A stretch of DNA of 64,000 nucleotides. Origin: Paenibacillus_AA sp045062745. GTDB taxonomy: Bacteria; Bacillota; Bacilli; Paenibacillales; NBRC-103111. Under the pieces are notes generated by a model. It was not told where the DNA came from and did no database searches. It saw nothing but the letters and a program-made list of their open reading frames with translations. The translations under genes and the position numbers were made by a program. Positions within the stretch are counted from its first letter, which is position 1; the number at the start of each line of letters is the position of its first letter. Below, piece by piece: positions 15,018 through 24,486 of the stretch. The DNA lies in assembly GCF_045062745.1 (NCBI RefSeq), contig NZ_JBJGED010000026.1, positions 1 through 64,000 of the forward strand. The letters are read 5' to 3'.

Positions 15018-16745
15018 ATGAGCATCTATAATCGCATTCTGCTTCTGCTCGTGGCACTGCTCAGTCCGGTGCTGCTCATGAACGGTTATTCGAATCAAGT
15101 CAGCGAGGACGTCCTGGATCAGCAAATCCAATCGTCCAACTACAATCAGCTGTCCTACTTCCTGAGCCTGATCGACGCCTCGATCAACCGGTTGAAGCTG
15201 AATGCCATCGTGCTGAGCAACGATCCGAGCGTGAAGGAATTCGCAGCCATTCCGTTCCTCCGGGAGCCGCTGGAGAACCAAAAAATCCGCTCACTGCTGC
15301 AGGACAAAATTAACCTGCAAGCGCTGTCCTACGATTGGACCGACCGGATCTCCATCTATTCCGTCACGACACAGGAGGTGATCTCGACCGATCCGCAGAC
15401 GAAATATGACGAAGCCTACTTGCGAAACAACGTGTCCGCGGGCTGGGTGTACAAAGGAGGCCCTCCGTTCAAGCCCGGATTTTACTCCTATGTCACGGGG
15501 CCGTTCACATCGCAGGCCGAGTTGGACCGGGCCAATCTCATCGTGGAGGTCAGCTTGTCCGAAGACAAAATCCAGACGATGCTGGACGAATTCAAGGCGA
15601 GCGGCCGGGGAGACCCATTCCTGTATTCCGGCAGCTATTCGTACATCGGGAACCGATCAAAGGACGAGACGCTCATCCGGGAGGTGATCGGCCGCCTCCT
15701 TAACCGATCAGCGGAAGACCCGCCTACGTTCACATTGCAATTGAACGGGAAGGGGTACCTGGTCAACACGATCCAGTCCAAAACAACCGGCTGGTCCTTA
15801 GTCGATTACGTTTCCCTGGAAGACGTGCTGGCTCCGATCAACCACAGCCGGACGTTGTTCCGGATCGGGCTCGCTGTTCTATGCGCGATGGCGTTCCTGA
15901 CGTCCTACGGCTTGTACCGGCAAGTGCAGAGGCCGATCCGAACTCTGATTATGGCGGTGAAGCGGCTGAAGAGCGGGGATTACTCTTTTCGCTTGAAAGC
16001 GCTGCCGCAAAACGAATTCGCCTTCCTCTTCATGCAGTTCAACGAGATGACGGCCACGATCCAGGAGCTGATGGAGAAAGTAGTGGTCGAGAAGCTGCAC
16101 ACCCGCGAGGCGGTGATGAAGCAGCTGCAATCGCAGATCGACCCGCATTTTCTGTACAACTGCCTCGGCTTTATCGCGAATATGACGAAGCTGCGCAACG
16201 AAGACGCCGTGCTGGCGATGGCCTACAACTTGTCGGACTACTACCGCTATACGACCCGTCTGGAAAAGAAGGAGGCGACGCTCCGGGAGGAGTTGAAAAT
16301 GGTGACCCACTACCTGGAAATCCAAAATTTGCGCATGAACCGCATCCGCTATGAGATCGAGATACCGGACGACATGCTGGACATGCGGGTCCCGCTGCTG
16401 CTCCTGCAGCCCATCGTCGAGAACTCCATCGTCCACGGGATTCAGAAGAAGATCGGCTCCGGGATGATCCGGATTGCCGGGAAGCAGGAAGGGATGAACG
16501 CGATCATTACGGTGGAGGATGACGGGCCGGGGCTGGACGAAGCGGGGCGGAGGCAACTGGAGCGCAAAGTCCGGGAAGCGCTGGACGAGGAGGTAGGGTG
16601 CGGCATGTGGAATGTGCACCGCCGGCTCGCTTACTTTTTCGGGGAAGGGGCGGGTTTATATTTTGAACCGTCGCCGCTCGGGGGACTGCGCACATTGCTT
16701 CAGTTTGGGAAGGTTCATCTTCATAAGGAGGGAGAGGCGATATGA
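15018..16745 (+). CDS. Sensor histidine kinase, YesM/LytS type
   Basis: About 575 residues: a membrane helix at 4-24, an extracytoplasmic Cache-like sensor (about 30-275), a second helix (about 280-302), a HAMP linker (about 303-355), the His_kinase motif QSQIDPHFLYNCL with phospho-acceptor H377, and an HATPase domain (ENSIVHGI, VEDDGPGLD, GCGMWNVHRRL). This is the kinase type that controls carbohydrate utilisation in Paenibacillus and Bacillus. GGAAGGAGG at 15001-15009 sets ATG 15018, not the GTG at 15009. It overlaps the response regulator gene by 4 bp (ATGA). Confidence 0.9.
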   Translation: MSIYNRILLLLVALLSPVLLMNGYSNQVSEDVLDQQIQSSNYNQLSYFLSLIDASINRLKLNAIVLSNDPSVKEFAAIPFLREPLENQKIRSLLQDKINLQALSYDWTDRISIYSVTTQEVISTDPQTKYDEAYLRNNVSAGWVYKGGPPFKPGFYSYVTGPFTSQAELDRANLIVEVSLSEDKIQTMLDEFKASGRGDPFLYSGSYSYIGNRSKDETLIREVIGRLLNRSAEDPPTFTLQLNGKGYLVNTIQSKTTGWSLVDYVSLEDVLAPINHSRTLFRIGLAVLCAMAFLTSYGLYRQVQRPIRTLIMAVKRLKSGDYSFRLKALPQNEFAFLFMQFNEMTATIQELMEKVVVEKLHTREAVMKQLQSQIDPHFLYNCLGFIANMTKLRNEDAVLAMAYNLSDYYRYTTRLEKKEATLREELKMVTHYLEIQNLRMNRIRYEIEIPDDMLDMRVPLLLLQPIVENSIVHGIQKKIGSGMIRIAGKQEGMNAIITVEDDGPGLDEAGRRQLERKVREALDEEVGCGMWNVHRRLAYFFGEGAGLYFEPSPLGGLRTLLQFGKVHLHKEGEAI

Positions 16746-18376
16746 ACCTGCTATTGGTTGACGATGAAGTGCATTGGCTGGAAGGGTTATCGGAGACGAT
16801 CCCTTGGGAGACGGTCGGCATCGAGCTTGTGTACAAGGCGCAGAACGGGGTAGAAGCGCTTCGCCTGCTGGAGCAGTACCCGATCGAGATCGTGCTGACC
16901 GATGTGCTCATGCCGGAGATGTCGGGTATTCAGCTGATAGAGCGCATTCGGCAAACGTGGAGCGGGACGAAATGCATCATCCTCTCCGGGTATGCGGAGT
17001 TCGAATACGCCCAACAGGCGCTCGCTCAGCAGGCGACCGATTATTTGCTGAAGCCGGCTCGGGATGAAGTGGTGATCGACGCGGTGAGGCGTGCGGTGAA
17101 CCAATGGAAGGAGGAGTGGGAGCAAATTGCCTCGACCGAAAGGGCGGTGACGGCGCTTCGGGAGCATTTGCCCTTGCTCAAGGGCCATTTGCTGGAAGGA
17201 CTTTTGACGGGAGGCGCCATGTCGCCCTCGGAATGGGAGAAGAAGAGGGACTGGTATGGATTGAGGATCGACCGAGGATCTCCCTATTGCCTGATGATGG
17301 TGCGGATGGAGGGGAGGCTCGCCGAGGTGGGCGTGAACGACCGAAGCCTCTACGATTATTCGATCTTCAATCTCGCGGATGAGATCTTCGCCCGTCACTT
17401 CTCGCTCTGGTGCTGCCGGGACAAGTACGGCTACCTCGTGTTCGTGGCAACCCCCGCGGCGGCGGAAGCAACACAGGGGCAGCCTGGCACGGCGAAGCTG
17501 CTGCTTGAGCAGTGCGCCATTCGGCTGCAGCGGAATGTCGGCTACTCGCTGAGGAGTACAATCTCCGTGCTGATGTCCGGCTGGAGCGTATTCCCTTACG
17601 GACTGGCGAGCCACTATCAAGCGGTCCTGAACACATTCCGCCAGCAGGTCGGAAGCGAGCAGGAAGCTTTTATGGGGGTGGCGGGCGAGACAGCGGCCCC
17701 GGAGGTGAAGCGTCTCATGCGCTTGTACGAGCCGCCCCGTGTCGTGCATTTGTTGGAAGCCGGCCGGTGGACGGAGCTTACGGACAAATTGAACGAAGTG
17801 TTCCGGGAGCTCGAGGAGTCGTTCGCGAACTCGCAGGAGCATGTGCTGGAGGCCGGGCACGAAATTGTCGGTGCGCTGCTGGCGTTGGCCCATAAGAACG
17901 GGCAGCGTCTCTCCGAATGGGTGAGCCGCGACTACGACAAGCTGGCGGACGGCACCGTCTACCGCTCGATTCGCGAGCTCCGGCAGTGGACCGAGACGGC
18001 GGTCGCGGCGATGCGGGCCGACATCGAGGAGGAGCGGCTGCACACGAGGTCTGGCATCGTGCAGAAGCTGCAGCGGTTCATCGAGGCGCATGTGGCGGAG
18101 GATTTGTCGCTGCAGGCGATGGCCGACCACGTCTACTTGCACCCGACCCACCTCTCGAAGCTGTATAAGGCTGAGACGGGAGAGATGCTGAGCGCTTTTC
18201 TATACCGGTACCGGATGGAGAAGGCCGCCCACTTGCTGAGCGGGAGCGAGGAGAAAATTTACCGGATCGGGGAACAAGTAGGCTATCCGAATGCCGCCTA
18301 TTTCATCAAGGTGTTCAAGAAAACATTCGGCCTGACGCCTCAGGAGTACCGGGACGCGAATCCGCCAACAAAGTGA
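16742..18376 (+). CDS. Response regulator with AraC output domain, YesN type
   Basis: 544 residues. The receiver domain (1-120) has D7/D8, phospho-acceptor D54 (VLTDVLMPEMSG), S82 and K104. A variable middle region follows. A C-terminal AraC/XylS double helix-turn-helix (about 440-544) includes LSLQAMADHVYLHPTHLSKL and the signature ending FGLTPQEYRDANP. It is the partner of the overlapping kinase. The ABC importer genes start 107 bp downstream in the same direction, so they are the expected target. Confidence 0.92.
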   Translation: MNLLLVDDEVHWLEGLSETIPWETVGIELVYKAQNGVEALRLLEQYPIEIVLTDVLMPEMSGIQLIERIRQTWSGTKCIILSGYAEFEYAQQALAQQATDYLLKPARDEVVIDAVRRAVNQWKEEWEQIASTERAVTALREHLPLLKGHLLEGLLTGGAMSPSEWEKKRDWYGLRIDRGSPYCLMMVRMEGRLAEVGVNDRSLYDYSIFNLADEIFARHFSLWCCRDKYGYLVFVATPAAAEATQGQPGTAKLLLEQCAIRLQRNVGYSLRSTISVLMSGWSVFPYGLASHYQAVLNTFRQQVGSEQEAFMGVAGETAAPEVKRLMRLYEPPRVVHLLEAGRWTELTDKLNEVFRELEESFANSQEHVLEAGHEIVGALLALAHKNGQRLSEWVSRDYDKLADGTVYRSIRELRQWTETAVAAMRADIEEERLHTRSGIVQKLQRFIEAHVAEDLSLQAMADHVYLHPTHLSKLYKAETGEMLSAFLYRYRMEKAAHLLSGSEEKIYRIGEQVGYPNAAYFIKVFKKTFGLTPQEYRDANPPTK

Positions 18377-18482
18377 TATGCGGCCAACAGGTTGCTATAT
18401 ATCCGGGATTGCAGGTGGGGTATAGTAGGTGCGAATCAAGCAAGAGGAACCAATTCAAACCCGTTAAGGGGAGGGGACAGCT

Positions 18483-20165
18483 ATGACCAAAAAGATTTCG
18501 AAACCGCTTACCGTACTGATGGCCTCGATGCTGGCGATCACGGCAGCCGCGTGCAGCTCGGAGGAACCGGCTCCGTCGCCGTCCGGCTCGGCCCAGCCGG
18601 GAACGACCGACAGCATGGCGGAGGTGTTCCAGAAAGGGAAATACGACCCGCCCATCACGCTGACTACCATTAAAGAAGTGTGCAGCTGCTGGAAGTTCAA
18701 GGACGGCGAGACGATCGAGAACAACGTGCATACGCGCATGATCAAGGAGAAGCTCGGGATCGACATCAAATTCGCCTGGACGACGCCGAATACGAACAAT
18801 GCGTTCTCGAACAAGCTGAGGCTGTCTCTATCCGCGAACGAGGAATTGCCGGACGTCGTCATCCTCCGGGATACGGCCGTGGCCAACCAATTGATCGATA
18901 CGGGCAAATTCATCCCGGTCGACGAGCTGTTCGACAAATACGCGACCAAAGTGTACAAGGATGCGGTGAACGCCGATCCGGCCGTCTGGTATCCATACAT
19001 GAGGGATGGAAAGAAATACGGACTGCCGATCTTCGATTACTCCCTGAATACCGAGAACGTGATGTGGATTCGCCAGGACTGGATGGAGAAGTTTAACCTG
19101 CAGGCGCCGAAGTCGATCGAGGATTTGGAAAACATTATGCAAGTGTTCAAGACCAAAGATCCGGACGGCAACGGGAAGGACGATACGATCCCGCTTACGC
19201 TCGGCCTGAAGCAGAACTTCAACTCCGCGGCGTTCGCCTTCGGCTGGTACGGCTCGATCATCGGCCAGTGGAACAAAAACGCGAGCGGCTCCCTGGAGTA
19301 CGGCTCCATCCATCCGGGCGCCAAGCAAGGGCTCGCGAAGCTGAAGGACTGGATGGCGAAAGGGTATATCTCGAACGAGGCCGGCACAATGGACGAGACG
19401 AAGGCGGCTGAAGTATTCATCGCGGGCAAGGCAGGCATCGTCATAGGCCCGCATTACTATCCGGACTATCCGCTTCGCGACATCTACAAGAACGTGAAGG
19501 ATGCCCGGTTCAAGGCTTACCAGTTCCCCAAAGGGCCTGACGGCAAAATCGGCATTCGCGGTGTCCAGAAAATCGACAACGGCGTCATGCTGATCAACAA
19601 AGCGAATAAGCATCCGGAGTCGATCCTGCTCTACTACAACTATTTCTTCGATAACTATGCAAATCCGAAGACGGGCAGCGAGTACGAGTTCGGGCTGGCC
19701 AAGGGCTATGATTGGGACGTCTTCGACGGCAAGCCGAGATCGAACGGCACGGCGCAGGGCGGGACGAACGTCTGGCCGTACACAATCACTTACACCGGTG
19801 CGCGCATCCCCGATCTGATGACGAACGCGCTCATTAAGCTGTCAAAGGGCGAAGAGCCGAGCACGCCGTTCGAGCGTACGACCAAGGAGACGCGGACGAA
19901 GGAAGAAATGGACGCAACCGTCATCGTGAAGGAGAGCAAGGATAAAGGCTACATCTACGATCAGGCATTCACCGGGGCGCCGACGAAGACGATGGAGTCC
20001 AAGTGGGATCTCCTCTCGCAGATGGAGCTGGAGACGTACAACAAGATCGTGCTCGACAAGCTGCCGCTCGATGCGTTCGACACGTATGTCCAGCAATGGA
20101 AATCTTCGGGCGGAGATAAAATTACCGAGGAAGTCAACCAGTGGTATAAAGCGTTGAAAAAATAA
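18483..20165 (+). CDS. Carbohydrate ABC transporter substrate-binding lipoprotein (LplA/YtcQ-like)
   Basis: 560 residues with a lipoprotein signal (positive start, hydrophobic core, AAAC at 21-24 with lipidated C24). This is a long cluster-D-type extracellular solute-binding protein as in the LplA/YtcQ group, which binds complex oligosaccharides outside the membrane. Motifs such as KDPDGNGKDDTIPLTLG form the Asp-rich calcium-loop-like element common in this group. A strong GGGGAGGGG site precedes the ATG. It heads the importer operon. The two permeases follow but no ATPase is encoded here, so a shared MsmX-type ATPase is expected (known for the family). The ligand is unknown. Confidence 0.9.
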   Translation: MTKKISKPLTVLMASMLAITAAACSSEEPAPSPSGSAQPGTTDSMAEVFQKGKYDPPITLTTIKEVCSCWKFKDGETIENNVHTRMIKEKLGIDIKFAWTTPNTNNAFSNKLRLSLSANEELPDVVILRDTAVANQLIDTGKFIPVDELFDKYATKVYKDAVNADPAVWYPYMRDGKKYGLPIFDYSLNTENVMWIRQDWMEKFNLQAPKSIEDLENIMQVFKTKDPDGNGKDDTIPLTLGLKQNFNSAAFAFGWYGSIIGQWNKNASGSLEYGSIHPGAKQGLAKLKDWMAKGYISNEAGTMDETKAAEVFIAGKAGIVIGPHYYPDYPLRDIYKNVKDARFKAYQFPKGPDGKIGIRGVQKIDNGVMLINKANKHPESILLYYNYFFDNYANPKTGSEYEFGLAKGYDWDVFDGKPRSNGTAQGGTNVWPYTITYTGARIPDLMTNALIKLSKGEEPSTPFERTTKETRTKEEMDATVIVKESKDKGYIYDQAFTGAPTKTMESKWDLLSQMELETYNKIVLDKLPLDAFDTYVQQWKSSGGDKITEEVNQWYKALKK

Positions 20166-20191
20166 GCGGCGGCTGCAGCGGGGATGGAACC

Positions 20192-20221
20192 GGCGGGAAA
20201 GGGACCGGTCCGTCTCCCGCT
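20192..20221 (+). promoter_or_regulatory. Intercistronic stem-loop after the binding-protein gene
   Basis: GCGGGA (20193-20198) pairs with TCCCGC (20215-20220) and encloses the palindrome GGACCGGTCC. Such hairpins often protect or attenuate mRNA so that binding protein exceeds permease; this role is inferred. Confidence 0.45.
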
Positions 20222-20242
20222 AGGCTGTCGAGGAGTGAGCGC

Positions 20243-21184
20243 ATGCACCTTCAGACGAAACTAACCGAACCTTCCTTAGTGAAGCGCCGAACCCACAAGT
20301 GGGCGAGAAGCTGGCCGCTGCATCTGATGCTGTTGCCTGCAGTCGTCCTGACGTTTATTTTCCATTACGTGCCGATGGCCGGCTTAATCATTGCGTTTCA
20401 AGACTTCAAGCCGTATTTGGGGTTCACCAAATCGCCTTGGGTCGGGCTGGAGCATTTCCGGTTTCTGTTCGTCTATCCGGATTCCAAGCGGGTCATTCTG
20501 AACACTCTCATCATATCTTCCTTTAAGATCGTGTTCCACTTGGCGGTTCCGTTCTTCTTCGCCCTGCTGCTGAACGAAATCCGCAGCTCCTTGTTCAAGC
20601 GGTTCGTGCAGACGCTCGTCTATTTGCCCCATTTCCTGTCCTGGGTCGTCTTGGGAGGCATTCTGCTCGACATGCTGTCTCCGCAGGGAGGACTCGTGAA
20701 CCGGGCGCTTCAGGCGCTGGGCGTACACCCGGTCTTCTTCCTGGGCGACGAGAATTGGTTCCTGGTCACGGTCATTACAAGCGACATTTGGAAGGAATTC
20801 GGCTTCTCCACAATCGTCTTCCTCGCCGCTTTGGCCGGGATTAATCCGTCGCTCTACGAAGCGGCCGAGGTGGACGGGGCGAGCCGCTGGCAGCAGACGC
20901 TCCATGTGACGATTCCTGCGCTCTTGCCCATTACGATCGTCGTCGGGACGCTCTCGCTCGGAAACATTTTGAACGCGGGCTTCGACCAAATCTTCAATCT
21001 GTACAACCCGCTCGTGTACAGCAAGGGCGACATCATCGATACATTCGTGTACCGAATGGGGATCATCAACGGCAAGATGAGCTTTGCCACCGTCGTCAGC
21101 CTGTTCAAATCCGTCATCGGCTTCAGCCTAATCGTGCTCGCCTACCGATTGGCTTACCGTCACGCCAACTACCGCATCTTCTGA
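20243..21184 (+). CDS. Carbohydrate ABC transporter permease (LplB-like)
   Basis: 313 residues with six predicted membrane helices and the EAA loop (EAAEVDGASRWQQTLHVTIP) that contacts the ATPase. It has the extended N-terminus typical of LplB/UgpA-type permeases. GAGGAG lies seven bases upstream. It forms the transmembrane channel with the next gene product. Confidence 0.92.
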   Translation: MHLQTKLTEPSLVKRRTHKWARSWPLHLMLLPAVVLTFIFHYVPMAGLIIAFQDFKPYLGFTKSPWVGLEHFRFLFVYPDSKRVILNTLIISSFKIVFHLAVPFFFALLLNEIRSSLFKRFVQTLVYLPHFLSWVVLGGILLDMLSPQGGLVNRALQALGVHPVFFLGDENWFLVTVITSDIWKEFGFSTIVFLAALAGINPSLYEAAEVDGASRWQQTLHVTIPALLPITIVVGTLSLGNILNAGFDQIFNLYNPLVYSKGDIIDTFVYRMGIINGKMSFATVVSLFKSVIGFSLIVLAYRLAYRHANYRIF

Positions 21185-21200
21185 GCTAGGAGGAGGGAGC

Positions 21201-22079
21201 ATGTACCATAAATCCGCCGCATACCGCGTCTTTTCCCTGATCAATCACGCGATGTTGGCCGTGCTGGCCCTAGTCTGCATCGCGCCGCTCGTCCATATTC
21301 TGGCCGTCTCCCTGAGCGGCAAAGCGGCCGCCAGCGCGAATCTGGTCGGCATGTGGCCGATCGATTTCACATGGCAGGCGTACGGGAAGTCCATCGCGAA
21401 CCCATTCTTCCTCGATTCCTTGTGGATTGCAGTGAAGCGGACCGTGCTAGGCACCGCAGTGGGAATGACGGTCGTGACTTTGGCTGCGTATCCTTTGTCC
21501 AAGAGTGAGCTGCATTTCCGGCCGGGCGGGATATACAAATGGTATTTCGTGTTTACGATGCTGTTCAATGGGGGCATGATCGCCAACTACTTGCTGATCA
21601 TGAAGCTGGGGCTCATTAACTCGCTATGGGCGCTTATCCTGCCGGGGGCCGTCTCCGTCTGGAATATGATCCTGCTGCTGAACTTCTTCCGAACGGTGCC
21701 GAAAGAACTGGAGGAGGCGTGCCTGATCGACGGAGCGGGGCATTTCCGCACGCTGTTCTATGTCTATCTGCCCATCTCGCTGCCGGCGCTAGCGACCTTG
21801 TCGCTGTTCACGATGGTCAGCCACTGGAACGCCTGGTTCGACGGCTTGATCTATATGACGAAATTCCAGCATTACCCGCTCGCCACTTTCCTGCAGACGA
21901 TCATCGTTCAGCAGGACTTCGACAAAATGAACGTGAATAAAGAGGATCTCGAGAACATCTCGCAGCGGACGGTGAAGGCGGCGCAAATTTTCATCGGGGC
22001 GCTTCCGATTCTGCTCGTCTATCCGTTCCTGCAGAAATTTTTCATTAAAGGCATTGTGCTCGGCGCGATCAAGGAGTAA
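21201..22079 (+). CDS. Carbohydrate ABC transporter permease (LplC/YtcP-like)
   Basis: 292 residues with six membrane helices and an EAA-type loop (EEACLIDGAGHFRTLFYVYLP). It ends in the family-typical PFLQKFFIKGIVLGAIKE. An AGGAGG site precedes it, 16 bp after the partner permease. Its 3' end overlaps the converging UvrC-like gene by 11 bp, so the two transcripts overlap at their ends. Confidence 0.92.
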   Translation: MYHKSAAYRVFSLINHAMLAVLALVCIAPLVHILAVSLSGKAAASANLVGMWPIDFTWQAYGKSIANPFFLDSLWIAVKRTVLGTAVGMTVVTLAAYPLSKSELHFRPGGIYKWYFVFTMLFNGGMIANYLLIMKLGLINSLWALILPGAVSVWNMILLLNFFRTVPKELEEACLIDGAGHFRTLFYVYLPISLPALATLSLFTMVSHWNAWFDGLIYMTKFQHYPLATFLQTIIVQQDFDKMNVNKEDLENISQRTVKAAQIFIGALPILLVYPFLQKFFIKGIVLGAIKE

Positions 22080-23160
22080 GGCTTTCCCGGTACTCGAGGT
22101 TCAGCCGGGCAATGTTCAGCAAGTCCCGCTTTCGACCACGCTTCGGCTCCCAGAGCCGGAGCGCTTTGTGCTGCCGGGACACTTGCTCCGCCGCGAGCGG
22201 AAGGGCACTCGCGGCGTTCGTGATGATCTCGGCCGGGCGCCATTCCGCCCACAGCCGAGCGAGCAGTGCGGCCGCGGCTTCGTCGCGGCCGGCGCCCTCC
22301 TGCAGCGGCGCCACGGCGAACCGCTGCCGCAGCGTGCCGTCCTCCAGCTGTGCGAGGAGGACGCCTGTGCGGCCGAACCAGGCGAGCGCCTCGCGCTTGC
22401 CGTTCGGCCGGTTCACCGCTTGGCGCTCGTTCATGCGGACGAGCGCCTCGATCTGTTTCTTGACCGCCAGCGCCTGTTCGAAGCGAAGCTCCTCGGCGTA
22501 GGCGGTCATCTGCTCGCGCATGTGCGCGAGGAGGGCGTCTCGGTCGGCGAGGAGCGCCTTCGCCGCTTCGAGCGCGAGCGCATGCTCGTCCGCCGTGACC
22601 CGCTGCTCGCACAGGCCGGAGCACCAGCCGTGGTAGTAGCGCAGGCAGAGCCGGTCTTCGAGCGGAGCGCAGGTCGGCAGCTTGTAGGCGGCGATGACAT
22701 GCTCCAGCACGATATTGCGGTATGGGATGTTAGGGAATGGGCCAATCAGCGTCTCGCTCCTGCCGGCGGCAGCCGTTTGGGCTTGTCCTGCCGCGGCTTC
22801 GAACCGGGCGTGATCGGCGGCGACGAGACGGGGCACCGCATCACGGGTGACGGCGATATAGGGCAGTACGGAAGGGCCGCGCCGCATCGCACGGTTGTAG
22901 GCGGGCCGGTAATGCTTGATGAGCTCGCGCTCTAGCGTCAAGCTCTCGTTCTCGTTCGTGACGATCATGAGGTCGATGTCGTGTATGTACTTCACAAGAC
23001 GGGCGGTCTTCGAGCGGTCCGGGTGAGGTCGGAAGTAGGAGGCGAGCCGCGCCCGCAGGTTAATCGCTTTGCCTACATACAGAACGTCGCCGTGCTCATC
23101 CAGCATGAGATAACACCCCGGCAGTTCCGGATAGCGGTTTGATTGAAAGTGGAACGGCAG
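22069..23160 (-). CDS. Short UvrC-like GIY-YIG nuclease
   Basis: About 363 residues. The GIY-YIG domain comprises GCYLMLDEHGDVLYVGKAINLRAR, SYF and NESLTLERELIKHYRP. A Cys-containing region (LCLRYYHGWCSGLCEQ) and a UVR motif (FEQALAVKKQIEALV) follow. The C-terminal RNase H-like nuclease and HhH domains of full UvrC are absent, so it could make only the 3'-side incision, like Cho (inference). The first ATG (23106) would cut off the conserved YPELPGCYL strand. An AAGGAGG exactly eight bases upstream of a CTG at 23160 makes CTG the likely start codon. A stop (TAA) is nearby upstream. Confidence 0.78.
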   Translation of the reverse strand: MPFHFQSNRYPELPGCYLMLDEHGDVLYVGKAINLRARLASYFRPHPDRSKTARLVKYIHDIDLMIVTNENESLTLERELIKHYRPAYNRAMRRGPSVLPYIAVTRDAVPRLVAADHARFEAAAGQAQTAAAGRSETLIGPFPNIPYRNIVLEHVIAAYKLPTCAPLEDRLCLRYYHGWCSGLCEQRVTADEHALALEAAKALLADRDALLAHMREQMTAYAEELRFEQALAVKKQIEALVRMNERQAVNRPNGKREALAWFGRTGVLLAQLEDGTLRQRFAVAPLQEGAGRDEAAAALLARLWAEWRPAEIITNAASALPLAAEQVSRQHKALRLWEPKRGRKRDLLNIARLNLEYRESLTP

Positions 23161-23379
23161 CGGGCTCCCCTCCTTCGGAAACTCTTAATCTACTTCCGCT
23201 ATCATAGCATAGGTGCGGAAAGAGCCGCATCACTCAAATCGCCGTCTGGGCGGTGATTGTGGTATAATGATGCATGTCGCAAAACTATAGTTATTTTGGC
23301 ACCAATTTTCATTATAGCAACTGTTGAGTCTGTGTTATGTTCGCAATGTGTCGTATATTTAAAGTAAAGGGTGAACCGA

Positions 23380-24366
23380 ATGATTCGAGTGGGAAAGATT
23401 AGCTATTGGCATGTGCATGCAGACGATTATACGCGCCAAGTGATCGCCAATCCGGCGACCGAGCTCGCCGCGATTTGGGACGAGGATCCGGAGCGCGGCC
23501 GGAAGAAGGCCGAGCAGTACGGAGTTCCCTACTATGAATCGCTGGATGATATGTTGGCGAACGCCGGCATCGACGCCGTAGTGGTGGACGCGCCTACGAA
23601 CCGGCATCGTGAAGTGATGCTGAAGGCGGCGAATGCCGGCAAACATATTTTCACGGAAAAAGTAGTGGCCGCTACGTTCGCCGAGGTTCGCGACATTCTG
23701 GACGCCGTACGCGAGGCAGGGGTGAAGCTGGCCGTTTCGCTGCCACGGCTGTACCATGGCTATACGCAAGCGATCCAGAGCGTGCTGGAGCAAAACTTAC
23801 TGGGCCGGCTGACGCTAGTTCGCGCGCGGTTGTCGCATGGCGGCGCGGTCGCCAATTGGCTGCCGGCTCATTTCTTCTCGCTGGAGCAATGCCGCGGCGG
23901 CGCGCTGATCGACCTCGGCTGCCATCCGATGTACTTGGTACGCCGCTTCCTCGGCGCTCCCGATGCGGTGCACGCCACTTATGGCTACGTGACTGGCCGT
24001 GAAGTGGAGGACAATGCGGTAGCGGTCCTGCAATATCCGGAGGGCGCGATCGGGATCGTCGAAGCCGGCTTCGTGAACCCGCATTCGCCATTCTCGATCG
24101 AGATTCACGGCACGGAGGGCAGCTTGCTATACGGCTTCCCGGACGCTACGCTTCAAGTGCGAAGCTCTAAGAGCGGTGATGGCTGGTTCACGGTGGACAT
24201 TCCGGAACAATTGCCGATGGCGTTCGATCAATGGGTCGGTCACGTGACCGATGGGACGGAAGCGACGGATAACGTGAATATGGCGGTCGAGCTGACCCGC
24301 TTGATGGAAGCCGCGAACCGCTCGGTTGCGGAAGGCCGTCCGGTGAAGCTGAACGAACTGGCTTAA
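23380..24366 (+). CDS. Gfo/Idh/MocA-family oxidoreductase
   Basis: About 328 residues: an N-terminal NAD(P)-binding Rossmann domain and a C-terminal alpha/beta substrate domain. The family Lys motif reads HIFTEKVVAAT (normally EKP). The nucleotide motif is atypical: MIRVGKISYWHVHADDY replaces the usual GxGxxG, which is seen in sugar-dehydrogenase-like members that may bind cofactor poorly. GGALIDLGCHPMY carries the catalytic-region His. ATG 23380 follows AAAGGGTGA; the GTG at 23371 is less likely. A TGGTATAAT at 23260-23268 is a plausible extended -10. It is the first gene of a three-gene run. Confidence 0.85.
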   Translation: MIRVGKISYWHVHADDYTRQVIANPATELAAIWDEDPERGRKKAEQYGVPYYESLDDMLANAGIDAVVVDAPTNRHREVMLKAANAGKHIFTEKVVAATFAEVRDILDAVREAGVKLAVSLPRLYHGYTQAIQSVLEQNLLGRLTLVRARLSHGGAVANWLPAHFFSLEQCRGGALIDLGCHPMYLVRRFLGAPDAVHATYGYVTGREVEDNAVAVLQYPEGAIGIVEAGFVNPHSPFSIEIHGTEGSLLYGFPDATLQVRSSKSGDGWFTVDIPEQLPMAFDQWVGHVTDGTEATDNVNMAVELTRLMEAANRSVAEGRPVKLNELA

Positions 24367-24486
24367 CCCGCTGGCGGACTTGAGTATAGAAGATTGCCGA
24401 TCATGGGGCCCCGCATAATACCCGGAGTGATCAGCAGAGCGTTGCTTCATTTGGTGGGGAAGTCTAGGCATCAGGAGGGATGAACG

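Noticed and set aside
22054..22935. Plus-strand frame opposite the UvrC-like gene
   Set aside because: The opposite strand has clear GIY-YIG and UVR motifs; this frame is its shadow.
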